Shown here piece after piece: positions 7,981 through 11,101 of a stretch of DNA of 11,101 bases. This stretch comes from SZAS-79 sp038329645 (GTDB lineage Bacteria > Pseudomonadota > Gammaproteobacteria > Burkholderiales > SG8-39), in the NCBI GenBank assembly GCA_038329645.1, contig JBBQNG010000148.1, forward strand, positions 1-11,101. Direction: 5' to 3'. The stretch's first letter is position 1, and each line of letters opens with the position of its first letter. The translations under genes and the position numbers were made by a program. The notes below the pieces were generated by a model. It was not told the origin of the DNA. It searched no databases and worked only from the letters and a program-made list of their open reading frames with translations.

Positions 7981-7993
7981 AAAGTTCAACTTT
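7981..7993 (-). other. Palindrome over the stop codon of the PHP-like gene
   Basis: AAAGTT and AACTTT flank a single C, a near-perfect palindrome that covers the minus-strand TGA (7986-7988). It could help end minus-strand transcription in the convergent gap. The effective RNA stem is only about 5 bp, so support is slight. Confidence 0.2.
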
Positions 7994-10259
7994 TCAGGAC
8001 GTAGACCGGGCTCGACCAGATCAGGCTGCCGTCCTCGAGCGTGATGCAGACGTAGATCGCGTTGTCGATGCCGTCTTTGAGCTGGATGCGGCGCGAGAGC
8101 TTCGCGCTGCGCGCCTCGTTACGGTCCGGCAGCCGGAAAAGCCGCAGGCGGCGCTTGATGCCGCCCACCGTGTTGAACACCTTGTCCTCGAGCCCGATAT
8201 CGCTAACCGGCACCTCTGCCGAAAGCTGCGCCGTCTTGATCGACAGCGTGCCCGCGCGCGCATCCCCCAGCGTCACGTCCGCGCCGCCAAAGCCGCCCGT
8301 GGTGAGCGCCGACCAGCTTAAGGTGTTGGGTTCAGGATGCTGCAGCGTCTTGTCGATGTTCCACAGGTTGATGGGGGTCGGCGTGCCGAAGCTGTTGCCG
8401 GTGAGGACGGCCGAGCCGTCCCACACCGACTGGCGGCCCCGCCCGCGGTACTCGGAGCCTTCCCAGATGATGCGGATGCGCCGCCCGAGATCGCTCTCCT
8501 TGTACGGCCGCCACGTTTCCAGGACTTCCTTGCGATTGCGAATCTCGATGCGCTCGATCGGCGCCCCGGTGGAGAGATCCACCTGCAGGGTCACTTCCGC
8601 ATCGTTGCTCGCCAGGATATCGCCCATCATCGCCGTGTCGACCTTGCCGGCGACCTTGCCGCCCATCTGCGGATCGTCGCCGTAGAGCTGCGCCGGCTTG
8701 TCGAAAGTCACGCGCACGTCGAGATGCGCCCGGCATCCTGTGGTGGCGTAGTGGTGCCGCCGGCGCAGCGCGTCGAACAGGGACTCGCGGGAAAGATCGC
8801 GCGCCAGCAGGCACGAAAGCCCGCCATAAGCGCCGAATAGCGACGCGCCGGGATGGCTCGCGCCGTGACGTCCCTTGTGGCCGTCCGAGTTCGCCAGGAT
8901 GCCGACCCGGTAGCCCTGGTCGAACGCGTCCTCGAGTAACCACTCGAAGGTGCCCCAGTCGGAGTGGACCTCGACCGAGCGCTCGATCCGCCCGTCGTGG
9001 GCAACCTTGATGTCAGCGTAGCGCCCGCCGATATGCGCGAAGACCACGCAATCCTCATCCTTGAGCGCCTTGAAGAGGTCGGCCGCGCTGTTGGCGTCCG
9101 TCGTCACGTCGGACATGTCTTCCACCAGCGCATGGTGCGAGCGGTGGATCTGGCGCCCCTCGTGCATGAACATCACGTTGCGGTCCCCGCCCAGGCCCGT
9201 GTTGCCCGACCATTCGTAGCCGGGAAAAATCACGAACTCGCCGCTCTTGTTGTATTCCGCGGTGAGGCGGTTGAGCGCCTCCCAGAACGGTGTGGTGATC
9301 TGGAAATCGTTGCCCTGGTGGCTCATCGCGTCGAGGAAAGCGCGGTCGCGCGCGAACTCGATCAGTTCCCTCGCCGAGTTCGTGCCTATCGTCTCCTCGG
9401 ACTGCCCGTGAAGGTCGGCCCAGAACGGCAGCAGCGGCGCCTCCCTGACGATGCGCATCGGGTTGGAGGTGCTGACAACTTCGCCGCGCTCACTCTTCAC
9501 CGTGATCCGGAGCTCGCCTTCTGCCGCGACAGTCAGCTTGTCGAGCCGCGTCGCATGGACGCCTTCGCGGACATCGATCGAGGCCGGCAGCCCCTTGACC
9601 GGCACGCTTGCCTCCAGCCTGAAGCAGCCGGAGACTCGATCGCTCGGGTTGCCCCACTTGTCCTCGCCCTTGAATCCCAGCGTAAAGTCCTCGCCCACCC
9701 GGCGCGTCGTGGGCAGGATAGCCTTGTAGCCCGCCGGCGGCCCCGCCACCACGGCCACCACCGGCTGTTCGGGCAGCTCGACATAGTTGTAGGTCGCGAA
9801 CGCATCGACCAGCACCTTGAACTCGAATGTCGGCTCGCTGAAAGTCTGCACGCGGATCCCTGGCGAGCCCTGGCGGCGGTCGCCGATGCGGATCAGGATC
9901 GTCTCGCCCTCGCGCAGGAAACCGCGCTGCACCCGGATGAGCAAAGTCTTGTCCCAGGGGCGCAGATTGCTCTTCTGGTCGAAGCGCATCTCGAGCACCG
10001 CGCCGTTGCTCGCCTCGGCCGTGACGTAGTTCCATCCCTTCGGATCGGTGAACTGCATCTTTCCCATGTCGCTCGCGAAGCGGTGCACGATCTTGAGGCT
10101 GCCCGTGTCGTCGATGCCGAAGTAGCCGGCCGTATAGGTGAGCTCGAACGAAGCGAAGCTGCCGGCCTCGACCGGAGTCGTGGGCGCGAGAGTCGCGCGC
10201 CCCGCGCGGTCGGCGAGGTAGGTCGAGTGGAAGGCGTTGTTGCGCATTTCGTGCGGCAC
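7986..10259 (-). CDS. PHP-like/DUF3604-type putative metal-dependent hydrolase
   Basis: A 757-residue protein with three visible parts. Residues 1-275 are beta-rich with no recognised motif. Residues about 278-515 resemble the PHP/DUF3604 metal-hydrolase domain. The rest is again beta-rich. Candidate metal residues in the middle part are Asp282, His284 and Gln286 in FWADLHGQS; Asp310 and His314; Glu349 in FPGYEWS; His409 in FAHIGG; Glu430 and His432 in VEVHSDWG; and Asp459 and His461 in NSDGHKG. GYEWS with the following RNVMF is characteristic of DUF3604. No signal peptide is seen. Reaction and substrate are unknown. The GTG at 10259 directly follows the rid stop (TAGGTG); an in-frame ATG at 10247 with AGGTG 8 bases upstream, giving 753 residues, is an equally plausible start. 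The gene is probably co-transcribed with the rid gene. Confidence 0.85.
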   Translation of the reverse strand: MPHEMRNNAFHSTYLADRAGRATLAPTTPVEAGSFASFELTYTAGYFGIDDTGSLKIVHRFASDMGKMQFTDPKGWNYVTAEASNGAVLEMRFDQKSNLRPWDKTLLIRVQRGFLREGETILIRIGDRRQGSPGIRVQTFSEPTFEFKVLVDAFATYNYVELPEQPVVAVVAGPPAGYKAILPTTRRVGEDFTLGFKGEDKWGNPSDRVSGCFRLEASVPVKGLPASIDVREGVHATRLDKLTVAAEGELRITVKSERGEVVSTSNPMRIVREAPLLPFWADLHGQSEETIGTNSARELIEFARDRAFLDAMSHQGNDFQITTPFWEALNRLTAEYNKSGEFVIFPGYEWSGNTGLGGDRNVMFMHEGRQIHRSHHALVEDMSDVTTDANSAADLFKALKDEDCVVFAHIGGRYADIKVAHDGRIERSVEVHSDWGTFEWLLEDAFDQGYRVGILANSDGHKGRHGASHPGASLFGAYGGLSCLLARDLSRESLFDALRRRHHYATTGCRAHLDVRVTFDKPAQLYGDDPQMGGKVAGKVDTAMMGDILASNDAEVTLQVDLSTGAPIERIEIRNRKEVLETWRPYKESDLGRRIRIIWEGSEYRGRGRQSVWDGSAVLTGNSFGTPTPINLWNIDKTLQHPEPNTLSWSALTTGGFGGADVTLGDARAGTLSIKTAQLSAEVPVSDIGLEDKVFNTVGGIKRRLRLFRLPDRNEARSAKLSRRIQLKDGIDNAIYVCITLEDGSLIWSSPVYVLKS

Positions 10260-10613
10260 CTAGATCGCGGCGGTGACGATGATCTCGACGAGGATGTCGG
10301 GCGCGGCAAGCTCGCACTGTGCGGTTGCGCGCGTAGGCGCGTTGCCCGGCGACACCCAGGCGTCCCAGACCTCGTTCATGCCCGCGAAGTCGTCCTTGAT
10401 GTTCCTGATCCAGATCTGCGCGGTCAGCAGGTGGCTCTTGTCGCTGCCGATCTCCATCAGGCGCTTCTCGATCCGCTGGAGGACGTCGCGCGTCTGGGCG
10501 CGGATATCGGGCGTTTTCTCGGCCGCGGTGGTGCCGGCCAGGTAGGCCACGCCGTTGTGGATGACTGCGCGGCTCATTCGCGCGCCGGATTCAATGCGTT
10601 TAATATCTGCCAC
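10260..10613 (-). CDS. Rid family protein (YoaB/YjgF-like), putative imine/enamine deaminase
   Basis: A 117-residue Rid (YjgF/YER057c/UK114) family protein, normal in length. Rid proteins hydrolyse reactive imines and enamines made by amine-metabolising enzymes. Visible motifs are RMSRAVIHNGVAYLAG (12-27), the TRDVLQRIE helix (41-49), and APTRATAQ (92-99) with Arg95, the expected carboxylate-binding arginine; Glu110 in LVEIIVTAA is the usual acidic partner. The pattern with MNEVWDAWV (79-87) resembles the YoaB-like subgroup rather than archetypal RidA, so the gene symbol is left blank. The start is the GTG at 10613, with AAGGAG 7 bases upstream on the minus strand; the only other in-frame ATG nearby would remove 12 residues of the fold. 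Its stop abuts the PHP-like gene, so the two are likely translated from one message. Confidence 0.92.
   Translation of the reverse strand: MADIKRIESGARMSRAVIHNGVAYLAGTTAAEKTPDIRAQTRDVLQRIEKRLMEIGSDKSHLLTAQIWIRNIKDDFAGMNEVWDAWVSPGNAPTRATAQCELAAPDILVEIIVTAAI
10601..10606 (+). promoter_or_regulatory. Candidate -10 element for the Bug receptor gene
   Basis: TAATAT stands out in GC-rich surroundings and would place a transcript start near 10613, about 30 bases before the ATG at 10643. It lies inside the 5' end of the rid gene. No good -35 was found (TTCGCG at 10577-10582 is poor), so this is only a candidate. Confidence 0.25.
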
Positions 10614-10620
10614 TTGCGGG

Positions 10621-10626
10621 CTCCTT
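10621..10626 (-). promoter_or_regulatory. Shine-Dalgarno of the rid gene
   Basis: On the minus strand this reads AAGGAG, 7 bases before the GTG at 10613. It supports that non-ATG start. Confidence 0.75.
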
Positions 10627-10631
10627 CGATC

Positions 10632-10637
10632 GAGGTG
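10632..10637 (+). promoter_or_regulatory. Shine-Dalgarno of the Bug receptor gene
   Basis: GAGGTG lies 5 bases before the ATG at 10643. It favours that ATG over the in-frame GTG at 10676, which has no ribosome site. Confidence 0.6.
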
Positions 10638-10642
10638 AAAAA

Positions 10643-11101
10643 ATGTCGGGCAGCCATTCTAGCCAATGCCACCCCGTGAGAAAGCTGTATCGGGCGATTA
10701 CGTTCGCAATCCTGGCCGCCGTTTCATTCCAGTCTCCCGCCCAGGACTACCCGGCCAAGGCGATGCGCTTCATTGTTCCCTACCCGCCGGGTGGCGCTTC
10801 CGACGTGGTCGCGCGGCTGATCGGCCAGCACATGAGCGATACATGGAAGCAGCCGGTCGTGATCGAGAACCGCGCGGGCGCCAACGGCATGATCGCGCTG
10901 TCCTTCGTCGCGCAGTCCGCGCCCGACGGTTACACGCTGCTCATGACCAACGTGGGCCCAAGCGCGATCAACCCCAGCATCTACGCCAAGATTCCATATG
11001 ACGCGGTAAAGGACTTCGTGCCCGTATCGCTCACCAACCTCGTCCCGCTCATGCTCGTGGTGAATTCGTCGCTGGGCGTGAATTCGATGGCCGAGCTCAT
11101 C
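10643..11101 (+). CDS. Bug/TctC-family tripartite tricarboxylate transporter substrate-binding protein (partial)
   Basis: The first 153 codons of a periplasmic solute-binding receptor; the gene runs off the window end. A signal peptide is visible: a basic stretch (VRKLYR, 12-17), a hydrophobic core (AITFAILAAVSF, 18-29) and a likely cleavage site after SPA or SPAQ (31-34) before DYPAK. The mature part has the Bug signatures VPYPPGGASDVVARLI (45-60), VVIENRAGANG (72-82), PDGYTLLM (94-101) and IPYDAVKDFVPVSL (117-130). Bug proteins capture carboxylates or other small organic acids, often without adjacent membrane partners. ATG 10643 has a good ribosome site but gives an unusually long polar lead; the GTG at 10676 would give a compact signal peptide. 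It is divergent from the rid/PHP-like pair and may bind the substrate of that pair, which is inference. Confidence 0.93.
   Translation, partial: MSGSHSSQCHPVRKLYRAITFAILAAVSFQSPAQDYPAKAMRFIVPYPPGGASDVVARLIGQHMSDTWKQPVVIENRAGANGMIALSFVAQSAPDGYTLLMTNVGPSAINPSIYAKIPYDAVKDFVPVSLTNLVPLMLVVNSSLGVNSMAELI
10656..10661 (-). promoter_or_regulatory. Candidate -10 element for the rid/PHP-like pair
   Basis: On the minus strand this reads TAGAAT, five of six matches to the sigma-70 -10 consensus. It would start RNA near 10649, about 36 bases before the GTG at 10613. No convincing -35 is seen upstream, and the element sits inside the Bug receptor reading frame. Confidence 0.25.

Noticed and set aside
8964..10679. 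Plus-strand open frame (571 codons) opposite the PHP-like and rid genes
   Set aside because: Both minus-strand genes show family motifs and a coupled start. The plus frame is rich in Arg, Ala, His and Val with no recognisable domain and crosses the divergent region.
10666..11001. Plus-strand open frame of 111 codons at the right end
   Set aside because: It is out of frame with the Bug receptor, whose motifs and signal peptide are read in the frame starting at 10643.

Overview
This is a GC-rich bacterial window, dense with genes and with very short gaps. The organism is probably a betaproteobacterium of the Burkholderiales type. That is an inference: the right end encodes a Bug/TctC-type tricarboxylate-transport receptor, a family strongly expanded in that group, and the overall gene content is a typical accessory catabolic locus. 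No tRNA, rRNA, CRISPR array, insertion sequence or prophage gene was seen.

Left part (1-4055, + strand): a heterotetrameric sarcosine oxidase operon in the canonical order B-D-A-G. Only the last 34 codons of soxB are inside the window. soxD, soxA and soxG are complete and intact, and soxD/soxA (ATGA) and soxA/soxG (17 bp) overlap. The enzyme oxidatively demethylates sarcosine to glycine, hands the methyl carbon to tetrahydrofolate, and makes H2O2.

Middle (4089-7918, + strand): three more genes run in the same direction with gaps of 33, 11 and 51 bp. They encode a YtcJ-like metal-dependent amidohydrolase, a COG0523/CobW-type GTPase with a CxCC metal motif, and an FMN-dependent alpha-hydroxy-acid oxidase/dehydrogenase. 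They look like an extension of the sox transcription unit. A reasonable but unproven reading is that the amidohydrolase releases an N-methylated amino acid or other substrate, the GTPase helps metallate it, and the flavoenzymes oxidise the products.

Right part (7986-11101): a 67-bp AT-rich convergent gap with small hairpins separates that unit from a minus-strand pair, a YoaB-like Rid protein (ridA family) followed directly by a large three-part protein with a central PHP/DUF3604-like metal-hydrolase domain. Divergent from the pair is the start of a Bug-type periplasmic binding protein, cut by the window end. The two divergent start codons are only 29 bp apart, so their promoters must overlap the opposite gene.

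The enzyme families are recognised with good confidence. Substrates beyond sarcosine are not readable from sequence. The most novel element is the PHP/DUF3604-like protein, with a DLHGQ motif where a PHP HxH motif would be expected, coupled to a Rid protein and an orphan solute receptor.
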